A stretch of DNA of 64,000 bases, from assembly GCA_030280995.1 (NCBI GenBank), contig JASXTE010000016.1, positions 23,444,501 through 23,508,500 of the forward strand, given 5' to 3'. This document shows positions 42,682 through 54,900 of this stretch, piece after piece (the first letter of the stretch is position 1; each line of letters begins with the position of its first letter). The position numbers and the translations under genes are program-made. The notes beneath the pieces are model-generated. The model made no database searches, was not told where the DNA came from, and worked only from the letters and a program-made list of their open reading frames with translations. The stretch is from Hemileia vastatrix. Its lineage: Eukaryota > Basidiomycota > Pucciniomycetes > Pucciniales > Zaghouaniaceae.

Positions 42682-43788
42682 TGTGGTAGCCTAAAGTTTA
42701 GTACGGCACCTAAATAAGTAAATGGAGTTATTACGGCATGCAAGATTGGCGTTATTATTTTTATTTTTTATATATAAAAGGGTTTTATTTAATTTATTGG
42801 AGTTTTAAATATGAAGAAATTGGTCACGAGCGAATGCCTATACGAAAACAATTTATTTTACGGAGAAAACTTATTTTTACGGTCTGAAAAATTTATAAGT
42901 ATTAAGTCGAGTCACTCAAGAACCTTGAGAAATTTTCCCAGAATTTTTACTATTTTTCTTATATTTTTAAATGAATTTTAAAGTTTTATAGAAATATTTA
43001 CGTTTTCAAAAATTACTTAACTTTGATGAATTTTCACAGGGTAATTAGAGCTGCGCAGACTACGAAAATTAGTTTGGTATGTAAAGGGGAAGTAGCTCTA
43101 TTATGTGTAATTTTTCTAGATTTTTTATTATAGTTTTAAGGTTCTAAATTGAGTCCGGAAGTCCGGACGGACTCCGTACGGACTCCGTACGGGCTCTGGA
43201 TTGACTCTGGAAGAGCTCTGGAGGGGAAAACTTAGGCACGTGACTAGGAATACTTAAGCGCTTCTCAAACTCGAAATTGAGAGGGGGGACACATCATACA
43301 GCTTAATCATTAACCACCACAGTCTTATTTTTTATTACTCAACAAATTAAATAAATTTGTAATACCCTTATAACATTATTATTTTTTACATAACATTTCA
43401 GAAATACTATTCAACAGTTTAAATAACACTTCATACAGGGTATCTTTAGAAAGGTCTTCATCGCTGGGACTTGATTATTGCTGTCTCATAAAAATTTAAA
43501 TTATTATAAAAACATAAAAGTCAATCTTTACAGATCTTTCACTGGTACACCTTAATTGTTGTTATCAGTATTTCTTTTCTCAACAGCCACTTTCTTTTAA
43601 TCTCAATAAGCGTTAATTATTTTAGAGTTTCATTATTTTATCAATCGGATTCAAGTAGATTGGTTAGCTTAGTGATTTAGAATTCCCATTTTGTTATTTT
43701 TATTGGAAGGACGGGGTTTTCAGCTAAATCCACATATCTCCTCCGGATTCTGCTTACAGCAAGGCGACTGTAAGAGTTTACCTTACCA
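42682..43788 (+). repeat. 3' LTR of element C
   Basis: 1,107 bp, almost identical to the 5' LTR apart from the 44-bp tandem-repeat difference at ~43163 and a few substitutions. TAACGA follows. Confidence 0.95.
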
Positions 43789-45946
43789 TAACGAGAGTTC
43801 AGTATCACAATTTACTTGAATTGGCTAGAGATAAAACAGAAGAACTTGTCAAGATCCTTAACAATAATCCTTCTCCTTCATATTTATCTAACCCTTGTAA
43901 TGACTTACTCCAATATGTGAAAAGCCTTGAAAAATGTATGTTTTCACTTTTTTTGTCTCCTTTTAAATTAGTAGATAAGATTATTAATATTTTTTTTCTT
44001 CATATATATTTGTAGCTTATGAGGAGGGTATGATTCCTCATGATGAAATCATTGTAATTAGGGATGATGATGAGACAGATGAACCATCAGCTTCAACTTC
44101 TAAGGAAAATCTTGAAACACCTGTTATCTGCTCCAAGAAAAAGAAATTATCCCAAGGCTCCTCTTTTGTTTGACATATTAAACCGGCTTCTGCTAATGAA
44201 TTTTCTGATGTATCAAATAATAAATCTCAAAAAAAAGCAAAGGCTTTGATAATGAGTATATTCTTGTTTCTTTTTTTTATTGTTATTCTTTTATCTTTAA
44301 AATTCTATCATATAACTCTTTTATTGATTACATATTGTACTTTTTATCTTTCTTTTGATATTTTGTACCAGAAACTCACCTACTGTAGATTTTCCCATCC
44401 ATAAACGCCCTCTCCCTGATGAAGATGATGAAAATAGCGATGATGAACTGCCAGAATATGAAGCTATGCTTGCTCATCAAAACAAGAAAACTTTAAAATC
44501 TTCCTCAAGACATGACGATATGTTTGATAAAGATGATGATTCAAACCACTCATCACCAAATTCCTTCATTTCTAAGAAGCAATACCCATCACCTCCTAAA
44601 TTACCTACTTTTTCCACTTTGAAAGCTTCTCTACCAATGAAATCAACTCCAATCAAGATATCAAAAAAACCTCTAACTTATTCACCCTCAGTTCTAAAAG
44701 ACTCTGATTTGCAGGAGGAATTCTGTAAAATTCATAATTTTTATAAAGGTAGAATCAGCACGGCAAAGGTCCTCAGGTCGTGGTTGGAAATTGTTACTCT
44801 ACTTGAATTATGCTCTTCTACTTCTTCCCAAGAACCCATGTTAAATATTCCAATGTTTACTTTTCATTGGGAAAAATCTTGTGGAGAAGATTGGCTTTCA
44901 AAACTTACTGAATTATGTAAGTTACATTAATTTTTAGTCTTGACTTTGTTCTTTTACTTATTTTTTTTCCTTTTGTAGCAAATATTTTTTTAGAGATTGA
45001 TAGCTCACAGCTATGGGTACTCAATAATATTGATTTCAAAAAAATGGAAGATTTATGTGATCCTGATGGTTTAAATACTGAAATTCTTTCCTCAACAAAG
45101 AAAACAGATCACCCTGAATCCAATCTTATCCAAATGCTCATGAGATTAATGATCCCAAGTGACCACTGCCATTCTTCATGGGTATCTCTTATATCATCTT
45201 CACTTAATCTGACCGCACATGAATTCAGCCAGCTTCCATCACATCAAAATATTAACTCAGATTGTCCAATTGAACGTGGTCTTCAGCTTCTAGCTCACCT
45301 TTCAAATCTGAAGAGTCCGATTCCTGATGGCTTAGAAGTTGGTCCCACTGCACTTCAAACCCGTGATATATCAATGTCAACTCTTCTTCAAATCAGAAAT
45401 ATTATCATTGATATAATTATTTCAATTATAATTCTTAAATCAAAATATTGTGCTTCAACAATATCAAGTGGCAAGACTAGCAAAGCTCAAAAATCAAGTC
45501 AGAAAAACGAAAATACTGATCTGACTATAATGAGACAGAAACAAAAGGCTGCACTAAACAAGATAAATTCTGAATACTCCCACCACCGATATCAATCTTT
45601 CACATTCTATATAATTGATGGTGTCTGTGGCTTATTTCTGAGCTCTCAAGATCATAGATTAGCTTTAGCAGCTGATTGCTTGGAGGTAATATCAGAAATT
45701 AAGTTTCTTAATTTACATGAAAAAAAAAATCATTTTATGGAAGAATTAATTTGGAAAAATTTAAATAACTATATTTTAACATTAATAAAACCTTTTTTAG
45801 GAAAGTGTGATCCATTTCCTTTAAAATTTGATACCCCAAGTCCTCCAGGAAATGCTAGGGATATTTTTGCAGATTTTCTTAATCACTGGAGCTCCATTCA
45901 GCCAGTATCACCTTTTTTTGCTAAACATAGCCTTTCAATAAATTAA

Positions 45947-46744
45947 TATTCAAACATGTAAATAGATAAAGTTCTGTGTATATGATTTATCTTGTATAAT
46001 TCAAGTTATTTTCCTTCAAATACGCCAAACATGTGACCATATTTGAAATTTATTAAGAAACCTTTGACATGATTTTCTAAATTAATTATTAAAAAAAATT
46101 ATTGTAAGTCCAGAAACAACAAAGATTTTAAAATCTACTTATATGATTTCAAATACTTGTATTAAATTCTTAAATATTTTATTGTTTATATAAAAATATA
46201 ATAACTGCTCTAGTTTTGTTACTTTACCTTTAATATTAAATAATCTATTAATTATTACAAATTTTTTTATTGATTGTAACATTTTTAATCAGAAGTAGAA
46301 AAACTTAAATAATTAAATGTGTGTATTCTTAAAAAAATACAATTTAATCTATTTTTGATCCAAAATTCTTTCATCAACTCTTTATTATTAACTTTTTTAT
46401 TAATAAGCTTGTTTGACCTAAAATACTATACAGTTAATTTGGTAGAATTAAAAGCACATTTTTATGGCTAATATATTTCAAATTCTTAATTATAGTTTTT
46501 GTATTTTAGAACCTTTGCTACCAATTTAATAAAAATGACATTTAAAGATTTCACAACTTATATATTTCCTCAAGAGTAAATCAAATTTTCTTATAATATT
46601 ATGAAAAAAAAATTATTCTATTTCACAAATAAAAAAATAGATAATACTTTAATCATCACAACTGAAAATGTTACAGCTACTCCCAGTATTTATCATGTTT
46701 AATTTCACATTAAGTTGTATAAATATGATATCAATTTTTAATAT
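45947..46744. other. AT-rich spacer between convergent genes
   Basis: Only very AT-rich non-coding sequence between the 3' ends of two convergent genes. Confidence 0.4.
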
Positions 46745-47951
46745 TTAATTATCAAAATTTTTTAGATTTGTCTTAACATTAGATAAACAATACTTTTCTG
46801 AATTTATTTCTTCCTCTATTAAGTCATCTCTTTTCAAAAAAAATCTCAAAGCACTAATCAAAGATTTATACCTATCTTTTTCTTCTTTAATTTCCAAGTA
46901 CTCTGAAAGTTCAAAATCAAAAACATTAAGCTTTTCTATAGCATGAAAAATTCTAGTGCTGATTTGAATAGAAGAACCTATCCTTGTGAAGCCATGAATT
47001 TCGTGACATCTTGAGGTAAAATGCCTCAGTTGATTGGCAGTCCATAACGTCACTGTTATTCCATTAGTTGCTTCAAAGTTAATTTTACTTCGAATTTCGG
47101 GAAACATAAGTTCTCCACCTGTTTGTCATGGTTGGGTTTTATTGTACTTCATATGAATGGTATTGTTTTCTGTATCTTTAGGAAAAAATATTCCTAAAGT
47201 ATACTCACTTGCATCCTTATCACGATGAACCTCATTGGAGAACCCATTACCATTTGCTCCAGATGTCCAAGTTAAATTACTAGCAAACGGTACACCCTCT
47301 TCTTCACTATAAACTTTTGAAAATCCAGGAATACCAAGTTTTTCACAAAGATTAGTTGCCTTGTTGTACTTTACATATGATATTTTTTTAAAAAAATATT
47401 CAAAGTACATTGCAATCCTCTTCATTCTTTTTTATATTCATCTGTGCATACAATCTTATCAGTGTATTCATCTGCAAGTAAAAGCATTCAAAAATTCAGT
47501 ATTTCAATTAAAAAAGTGATACTTACGAATATATAAAGATTTCTTCCTATCTAAAATAAAGCCACCACCAAACATTTTTCCAAAAACACCATCTCTTTGA
47601 TGATAAACATTATTTGTAATTTCATGTTCACAGTAAGAAAGATCCTTAATGCATTGCACCGTAGCTTCTAACATATCTAGTTCTTTGAGCTCATGAATTT
47701 CAAAAGTCTGCACAAGAACATTAGGTATTAAGACACCTTTTGGTTTATAAATACTACAACCAGGAAAAAAATTGTAATAATTATTGCAATCTGTCATATT
47801 ATTTACATAAGATTGTGCGTAGAAATGTGGCTTCTTCCCATTTGTATCCATTCCAAGAGCATTTACAAGTTTCATTCCAGCAGCAATGTCTTTCGCCAAC
47901 CTATTGTTAAAGTTCTTCCCTGGACGTTTTTTTTTTCAAATTGTTACTCAT
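46745..47951 (-). pseudogene. TET/JBP-like 2-oxoglutarate Fe(II) dioxygenase
   Basis: Exon 1 runs from ATG at 47951 (MSNNLKKK) to a GT donor at 47526, exon 2 from 47471 to the stop at 46745, ~380 residues. The second half has the oxygenase core: the metal-binding HxD (EVHRDKDASEYTLGIFF), a GGELMFPE strand and the distal His with following Thr and Arg (LRHFTSR...FTRIGS). This pattern is that of Tet-like fungal dioxygenases, which oxidise 5-methylcytosine in DNA. Breaks: TGA at 47126-47128 (CGA expected), and shifts in a T10 run at ~47926-47935 and a T6 run at 47428-47433. Expanded TET/JBP genes in basidiomycetes are known to travel with KDZ transposons; here the partner is a CACTA-like element. 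Catalytic residues are present, so a corrected copy elsewhere could be active. Confidence 0.75.
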
Positions 47952-48200
47952 TGATGGTTCAATCCTAAGAGAATTCAATTTTGATTTAAAATAGAAAAAA
48001 ATCAAAAATTAGAAAATAGTAACAGAATTTCAATTATCAGTCAATGATACCTTTAACTTTATCATATCTTAAATATTAGAAATACAAAAGTAAGCATATC
48101 TACATATTAGTAAATTTATATACTTTCTCTTTATTTCAAATATTAAGAAAGTGTTTCAAAGGTATACTTTATTAAATCATACATATAGAGAGTATAGCTT

Positions 48201-48543
48201 TATCCTGTATGCATTCAGCAAGTACGAGATTTGGCTCTACACTTAATATTAATAATATAATGAAAGTATAACTCCAATACACTAGTAATATTAAAAAATT
48301 TACAGAATTATCATATCCACACATATAAAATGAAAAATCTTTCGCTGACCAATATATTGACTTAGAAAGTTATACTTCAATAAATTATTAATTTTTAAAT
48401 TGTAGCATTGTCCTGTATGCTTTCAGAAAGTACGAGACTTTGAATCAACTTAAAAATCAATAAATTAAAGTTAAAGTACAAACAATCTAATTATTATTAT
48501 GAAAAGCAAAACATTATCCTGTATGCTTTCAGCAAGTACGAAA
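48201..48543. repeat. Three copies of a 28-bp dispersed motif
   Basis: TCCTGTATGCTTTCAGCAAG followed by TACGA occurs at 48203, 48411 and 48518 with one or two changes each, in direct order, spaced ~208 and ~107 bp. It lies upstream of the dioxygenase start and may be regulatory; not coding. Confidence 0.8.
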
Positions 48544-49690
48544 TGATGTTTTACTTTTCATATTAATAATATAATGGTTGAGAAAGTATTAAAGAAATAT
48601 AGAAAAATGATAAGCAAAACATGAACTTACATGTCTATAAAATCTTCTTCCATTTGTAGCTGATTGATCAAAATTAATTATAAAGTTTATTTTATAATTA
48701 CTGTTTTAAAAAATAAATGGTTAGATAAATAAATTGAACATTTTTGATAAGGAATAAAGAAAAGTAAATTGAAAAACAAATAAAAAAACTTTAAGTTAAC
48801 TGAAAAAGAATTTTTTTATAATGAATCAAAAGGGTACAGTAAAAGATACCATAAAAATAAATTCAGAATTAGAATCTTTAGATTAACTTGTAAAAAGTGT
48901 AAAAAAGAGTAACAAACTAAAATGATATGAAATGAAATAGTAAGAAAAATTTGCTTACCGGTAATCAGATAAGGTCAAGAAAATAGTACCAATAATTCAA
49001 AATGATAAAGCAAAAATATGATTGATAATTTTTGAAAAAGGTAAGTGAGAAAGAGAAAGGAAAAATAAATTGGGTGGCAAACAGATGTAGATATCATGAA
49101 TTTTCACTGATCTCATTTTCAAAAAAATGCAGCTCTCCAAGTCATATAATAAACTTCATCTAAATTCCAAGAATAATGTTGCCAAGGCACTGTACACAGC
49201 ATGATCATTTTTTCCTATGAATATACTAATTCCAGCTAGAATTTACTTGGCTGCATGTTGTACAGATGAAAGTTTGTGGAACAATGAATTTCACATCTAA
49301 AAAACATTGACGCCACATAATTCTAGCTACCATGTTTCACGTAGCTAAAAAACATACACTCATCACATTTAAATTTACATTGCGTCAAAATTAATTCATT
49401 TTCAATTTTTTTTAAAGGGAACTATAATGTGCACCACCTATTTCTAAAATATGAATTTCCCCACCATATTAAATTGGTATATTTTTAATTGTGCAATTTT
49501 TATGCCTTGGCCTTTTTCCTGATCTAACTTGGCTCAAAATATCAAAACATGGCCAATTTTGCTGAAAGAAAAATTTGATTTTGTTTCTATGTGTATCAAT
49601 GGAAGGCCATTTATAACTGGCTGCAGAGAGTTCTATATCTTTTTGAAGAAATTTTTATTTATTTACGTTATTTAATAAGATAATTTACTT
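48544..49690. other. AT-rich, no gene seen
   Basis: No frame or repeat I can support. Confidence 0.35.
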
Positions 49691-49696
49691 TTTAAT

Positions 49697-50373
49697 GCAG
49701 CCAGATTTATACTGGCTGCTTTTTGGAAAGCTTAATTTATGACCCAAGCCTTTGAAATTGGCTTGGGTCCCTTACATTGCAATTTAGTACTTCCAGCCAG
49801 GCTTCCCTTGGCTGGAAGCCTCTCTTTCAGGCAATCAAAGTCGCTAAAAGCAACTTTGATTGCTTGCTGTAACATTTGCCACCCTCCCAGCCAATTTACT
49901 AGGCTGGGAGGTGGCCAAAGCTGTGTGCAACGCGCGTTGCACAATTGCTTCCATATCTCATGCAGCTGATATCAAGTCAGCTGCATGAGATATGGGCAGC
50001 ACATGCAATGCGCGCTGCATGCAACGCGCATTACTTGCAGCAGCGATGCGCGTTGCATGTGCTGCATGCAGTGCATTGCACAGCCAGTTTTTTTCTGGCT
50101 GTGCAATGCACACAGAGAAACCAAAGTCCCTTGCAGGGACTTTGGTCTCTAAAATGGAAGCGACTTTCCCTACCAGGTCCAAACTGGTGGGAAAGTGAGA
50201 GACAAGTTAGACTGAAGTTGTTTGAAAGCAACTTCAGTCTTAAAAACATTAAAAATCATAAAAAAAAATGAGAAAGCTAGAAAAAAAAATTAAAAAAAAA
50301 TTAAAATGTGAGTATAAGAGAAAAAATAAATGCTAGTGATACCAAAAACCCAAGCCGATTTCATTTGGCTTGG
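49697..50373. repeat. String of 13 unrelated hairpins
   Basis: Consecutive inverted repeats with short loops: 49697-49719 (8-bp stem), 49741-49769 (10), 49791-49817 (9), 49831-49863 (11), 49876-49918 (~16), 49925-49942 (perfect 18-bp palindrome), 49951-49995 (19-bp perfect stem, 7-base loop), 49996-50064 (~17), 50071-50111 (17-bp perfect), 50120-50146 (11), ~50164-50195 (imperfect), 50209-50240 (12) and 50347-50373. Stem sequences are mostly different; the centre is GC-rich with GCGC/TGCA words, in sharp contrast to the AT-rich surroundings. The overlapping open frames here are by-products of palindromic sequence. Confidence 0.92.
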
Positions 50374-51682
50374 TTATTTAATAATTATTTTTTAATACAT
50401 TAAATTTAAAATTCAAACAACATGAAATATATGAAATTCTTTTATATGAATATTATAAATTTAATTTACCTCTTTCTTATAATTATATTTATAATTTTGT
50501 TTTTTTAATTTTTGACTTTTAAGTTGATTTTTTGGAAATACAAAATTAAATTTTCAACTAAATTTTTTAGTAAGGTAAAAATAATTATAAATTTGACATT
50601 TTATAATTGAATAATGAAAAAAATTTTAAATTTATTTAAAAAATATTTTTGTTAGAAGAATACCAATATTTTAAGGGTAGAAATATGGTGCAAATTGTAA
50701 GTAAAAAAAATTATATTTTTTTTGTGAGGGGTTATTTCTATTTTTGTAAATATTTTTCAAAAACATTCATTAAATACTGAATTTAATTACTTTCTAACTC
50801 AAATTTTTTGTAAAATAATTAAAATTGAAATAATAATATTGATATATTTGTTATAAAATTTGAATTGGTAATATTAATGTCTCTTTAAGTAAATTTGAAA
50901 ATCATTAAAAAAGACCATGTTGATAAGTACTTCATTTTTGATATACAATGGTTATATGTATATCTTATATATATTTCTTGAGTGTTATTTTTATATACAT
51001 TCAATAAAATTTGTAATATATAATGCCATTTAATCATTAATTATTGTTCAACTTAGTTATAACAAATTCATATTTAATACCAGCCACTAGTATTTACTTT
51101 TTAATTTAAAACTCCAATATAATATGAGAGTATCCTTATTTTGTCTGTATGTAATTAACAACAATAACAGACCATAAATGAGTGGGTAATTAATTACAAT
51201 AAAAAGTTGAAGAACAACCTATAAGAAACAATAAGTTTATCAAAAAGAGTACATTAAAAAAATATACTTTTGAATTTTTTTGATATAATTTGGGTAGTTA
51301 AATGGAAATTTAAATTATCAGACTTCAAAATGGAAAAAATCTAAAAGTGGTGTTTATATAACAAGCCTCATATAAAAAAAAGGATAAAAAATCTACTATG
51401 TAACTAAATTATTAAATATTAAGGTATTATTAAAATTATTGAAAAACTTATTTTACAGTTATAATGAAATCTAAATGTGAAAATTATGGTGGGATAATGG
51501 TAAGACTATGTGGAAACACTTTAATTTATACATACTTTCAACTATGTTCAGATAAAAAAATTGGTAAAATTGTATAATAACATCTAGTTAATAGTGATGC
51601 AATCTTATTTAGATCAAGAATAAATTTTTCTGTGGAAAAACTAATTAAATTGAGATATGGCCATCTCCTTTCAAGAGATAGA
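50374..51682. other. AT-rich, no gene seen
   Basis: More than 75% A+T by eye; no frame of note. Confidence 0.35.
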
Positions 51683-51943
51683 CACCACACAATATGGGGG
51701 GCGGACTTGCTAGTGAGTCCGCAACCTTGGACCCAAACTCACAACAGGTTGAACACACATTGAGCTATTGATAAAGGAACCATACAATCAGGAATGAACA
51801 CCACTCAGCAGAACAGTTTTAGGTGGGTGTTCAAGTAGAGTTCAGTTTGGGTTCAGTATGAGTTCAGTCTGAGTTCCATCTGAGTTCCATCTCAGTTCAG
51901 GTTGAGGACTTGCTAGCAAGTCCACCCCCTATATTGCGTAGTG
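51683..51943. mobile_element. Non-autonomous CACTA-like element, 261 bp
   Basis: Ends are ~38-bp imperfect inverted repeats starting CACCACACAATATGGGGGGC on the left and, read inward from the right, CACTACGCAATATAGGGGGT. Both carry a GGACTTGCTAG palindrome. AGA is duplicated (51680-51682, 51944-51946). The plan (CACNAC start, G-run, TTGCTAG palindrome, AGA duplication) is that of the giant element. The interior is a GAGTTCAGTCT-like direct repeat (51838-51905), as in subterminal transposase-binding arrays. No coding capacity. Confidence 0.85.
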
Positions 51944-54900
51944 AGAATAATAATAAAAATTTAAAAAAATTATAATAAGTATTCTTAATCACAATTTTTG
52001 AAAATTCTCTAGTAAAATTCATTATAATATATCAATCATTTATTACATTATATGTAGTTTCATCTTGAAGTAGTGATGGGCAGCCTTGAATTTATGTTAT
52101 GAAAAACAAAAAAGTTAAGAAATATATAGTTATACTAATGATAAAGCCAAAAATAAAAATACTATTATAAATTAATAAAATAAAACTACATAAATTTTAT
52201 TCTGCTCTAATGATGGAAGGGTACTATGTATGAATTTCCACATGTTAAATCTAAACCCGCTTTAAGGCTAGTTTACAGGTAGAGCTATTAAGTTTTCTTA
52301 AATTCTAAAAATAAATTATGCATTTTACTAAATATTTTTTTCTTGTTTTCTTTCCAAAGTTGCTAGAGTTGCTTAATTAATACTGTTATCTTGATTGTAA
52401 GATATATAATTTTTTTTGAATACATGATTTATTGTTTCAAAAATTATATTATAAAGTTAAATCATTTATTTCATTTTCTAAAGCTTCATTGTCAAAGACA
52501 CCACTCCATTTTCAATTACTTAACAAATATATAAAATTTGATAGTAAAATTTTTAGAATTTTCTTTTTGAGAGGGTCAAACTATATTGTGAAGATTTTTA
52601 TCTAGAAATTCTTGTACTCTAAAACCAAATAATTTTCTCCCTTAAGTAAGCCATTTCAAAACTATGAAAATATAAACAAGAATATTAACTTATCTTATTT
52701 TTATTTTCTTTACTGAAATTTTTAGTTCAATCCCTTTTTTTATATGACATTAGTATAAAACCATGGTTAAATGCTACTATATAATTAATTTTTATTATAT
52801 ATATATATATATATATATATGAAGAATTTAGAAGGTCATCCTTTTTTATTTACTTGAATAAATGGCTCAATTATAATTCCCAACACTTATTAATCTTTCC
52901 CAAACTCAATAACAAATTTCTCATATGAAATATTAGCTTCTAATATAAGAAGTTTATCTATAGATGATATTCAAAATGTGATTTTCCTTTTTAGATTCAT
53001 CTAAAATTAAACAAAAGGAGAAATCATGCATATGTGTATAAATGGTAACCATATGTTACTTTGAGGATTGTGAAATTCACTCATCAGAATGGTTTAAGTA
53101 TTAAAATAAATTGAGGTCATTATTTTCTAGTATTTGAATCTAATTAGGAAATTATTCTAAAAATATATTTTAATGTGTATCATGTTTAAAAAGTTGGAAA
53201 TATGATTTTTGAAAATTGTGAGTTTCTTATGAGATACCAAGCTTTAGTTTACATTGTTTCAAGTAGAGTAGAATTTTAGTATAAGAAATTGAAAGCAAAG
53301 TACCATTATCAGATTTTAACCGTGTTCTATTTATAGAATGATTACATAACATTAAACATTATTTAAATCAAAAAGGTTTAAAAGATATTTAGAATTTTAC
53401 AAAATTTCACCATTTATTAATCTTTGATTTGAAAACCAACTATGATATACACTCACTAGAAATAAGCAATCCCAATTTTAACATAATTTATCAATCCAAA
53501 AATAATGAGTCAATTAACATGAAAATATATATTATTTGAAAACTAAATCTCTAGATTTAAAATATGATGCTTTAATGAAAAATTTATACAAAACTTTAAT
53601 GCAATGAACTCTCTTAAAAAATTCAAAAATAGAATATCAAAACAAGTAATTTCTGCAAAAAAAACTACTAACTATTGTAGATAAAGCATAAAAATAAGTC
53701 ATATTTTTTAAAAAAATGATCTAACAATATTTATTTTTGTTAAAAAAATCAAAAACATTGTTAAGTTTGCTTGTTATAATAATGTTAAAATCCACTAAAC
53801 ATTATCTAAAGGTGGCAAAATATGTCAAAAATATGTTGAATTTTGTGAGCCAAAAATCAACAATTTTGTATCATTTCCTGTTGTGCTATGACATAAATTC
53901 CACCCTTTTTATCTGATTCTTCCAGTATTACTTTGCTATAATCACTAGTTTTCAAGTTAAAATTTACAAATGTTCATTATACTTGATAATATGAAAATCA
54001 ACTCAAAATTTTATAACTACAAAATAAGATTTTGAAACTCCTTCTTTCAATCAATATTTGAAGAAATTTTTAGTTTATTTGAGTAATGATTTTGAGAATA
54101 ACAAAAAATTTGAAATTCACAAGGACTTATTTCCAGAGACTATAATTATTTACTTGTGTAATGCATGAGCTACTTATCAATGATGTAAAACATCAGAAAA
54201 GTAAGTTATAGTTATAAATCTACAGATTATACTGTGTCTGGTATATATATCTTCAATAAATCTTTTAAACTTATCTTAACCTACATACCACACAATAGAA
54301 AATCATTATATTAAAAAATGAAAAAATTCTATGATAATATCATAAAGAATGATAACCATGGATTGATATTCCATAAAATTGGTTAATAAAATTTTAAGAG
54401 AACCTAAATCAGTTTTCTTTCATCAAAATATATCCTTTTTGTCCTTGTAATTTCTTCCAAACAAATTTTTTGAAACTTGAATCTATATATCTAATACCAA
54501 AACCACTATTAAGTTCCCTCTTAGACTTTTTAAGCAACTATATATATATAGATATATTAATTATTTATCAAAAATTGAAATAAAGAATAAAAACATAATT
54601 TTATTTACCTTTAATTATTTAAATATAGAGTATTTTCAGAATGCATTGTGGTTACTTGTAAAGGTTAGAAGATTTGAAGTTGGATTTATGAGTTTTTAGA
54701 AGGGAAAATATTGTAAAATTCTTTTATAAATATTTATTTCATAGTTTCAAATGTTGAAATCTACAAACTAATGGGATTTAAAATTATATTGAGATTTAAA
54801 ATCTGTTTTCTACTCAAGTAAAATAAAATAAAATGATGATATCAAAATTGAAATTAAGTTTAAACCTTTGATATGCTCTATCTTCAATTTTATTGATAGT

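Larger units (their letters stand above)
31240..43788 (+). mobile_element. Gypsy element C, young and nearly intact (12.5 kb)
   Basis: LTRs at 31240-32390 and 42682-43788, duplication TAACGA on both sides (31234-31239, 43789-43794), primer-binding site, gag-protease, frameshift site, pol, a 3.2-kb structured 3' region and a polypurine tract are all present. The LTRs differ by one 44-bp block in a small tandem repeat and only a few substitutions, so insertion was recent. The single obvious defect is a TAA at 35502. It lies inside exon 2 of the five-exon gene. Confidence 0.96.
30994..45946 (+). pseudogene. Unrecognised five-exon cargo gene, split by gypsy C
   Basis: Exons 30994-31027, 31111-31239 joined to 43795-43935, 44016-44255, 44372-44916 and 44979-45946, all with GT-AG introns. 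They total 2,057 nt, one short of 686 codons. The missing base lies in an A8 run at 44229-44236. Removing element C and one TAACGA duplication joins exon 2 in frame. A TGA at 44171-44173 stands where CGA is expected. The product is acidic in the middle (DEDDENSDDELPEYE), then Lys/Ser/Pro-rich. The last ~300 residues look globular (YQSFTFYIIDGVCGLF) with an Ile-rich hydrophobic helix. No domain recognised. Its position between transposase and dioxygenase on the same mobile unit argues for a transposon-related or cargo role. Confidence 0.7.

Noticed and set aside
10022..47128. TGA read as an amino acid (alternative code)
   Set aside because: The young element C uses TGA as a normal stop for pol, and intact genes avoid internal TGA; CGA-to-TGA decay explains the pattern better.
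49732..50271. Several overlapping open frames of 66-108 codons on both strands
   Set aside because: Palindromic DNA opens frames on both strands; translations have no domain character and mirror each other.
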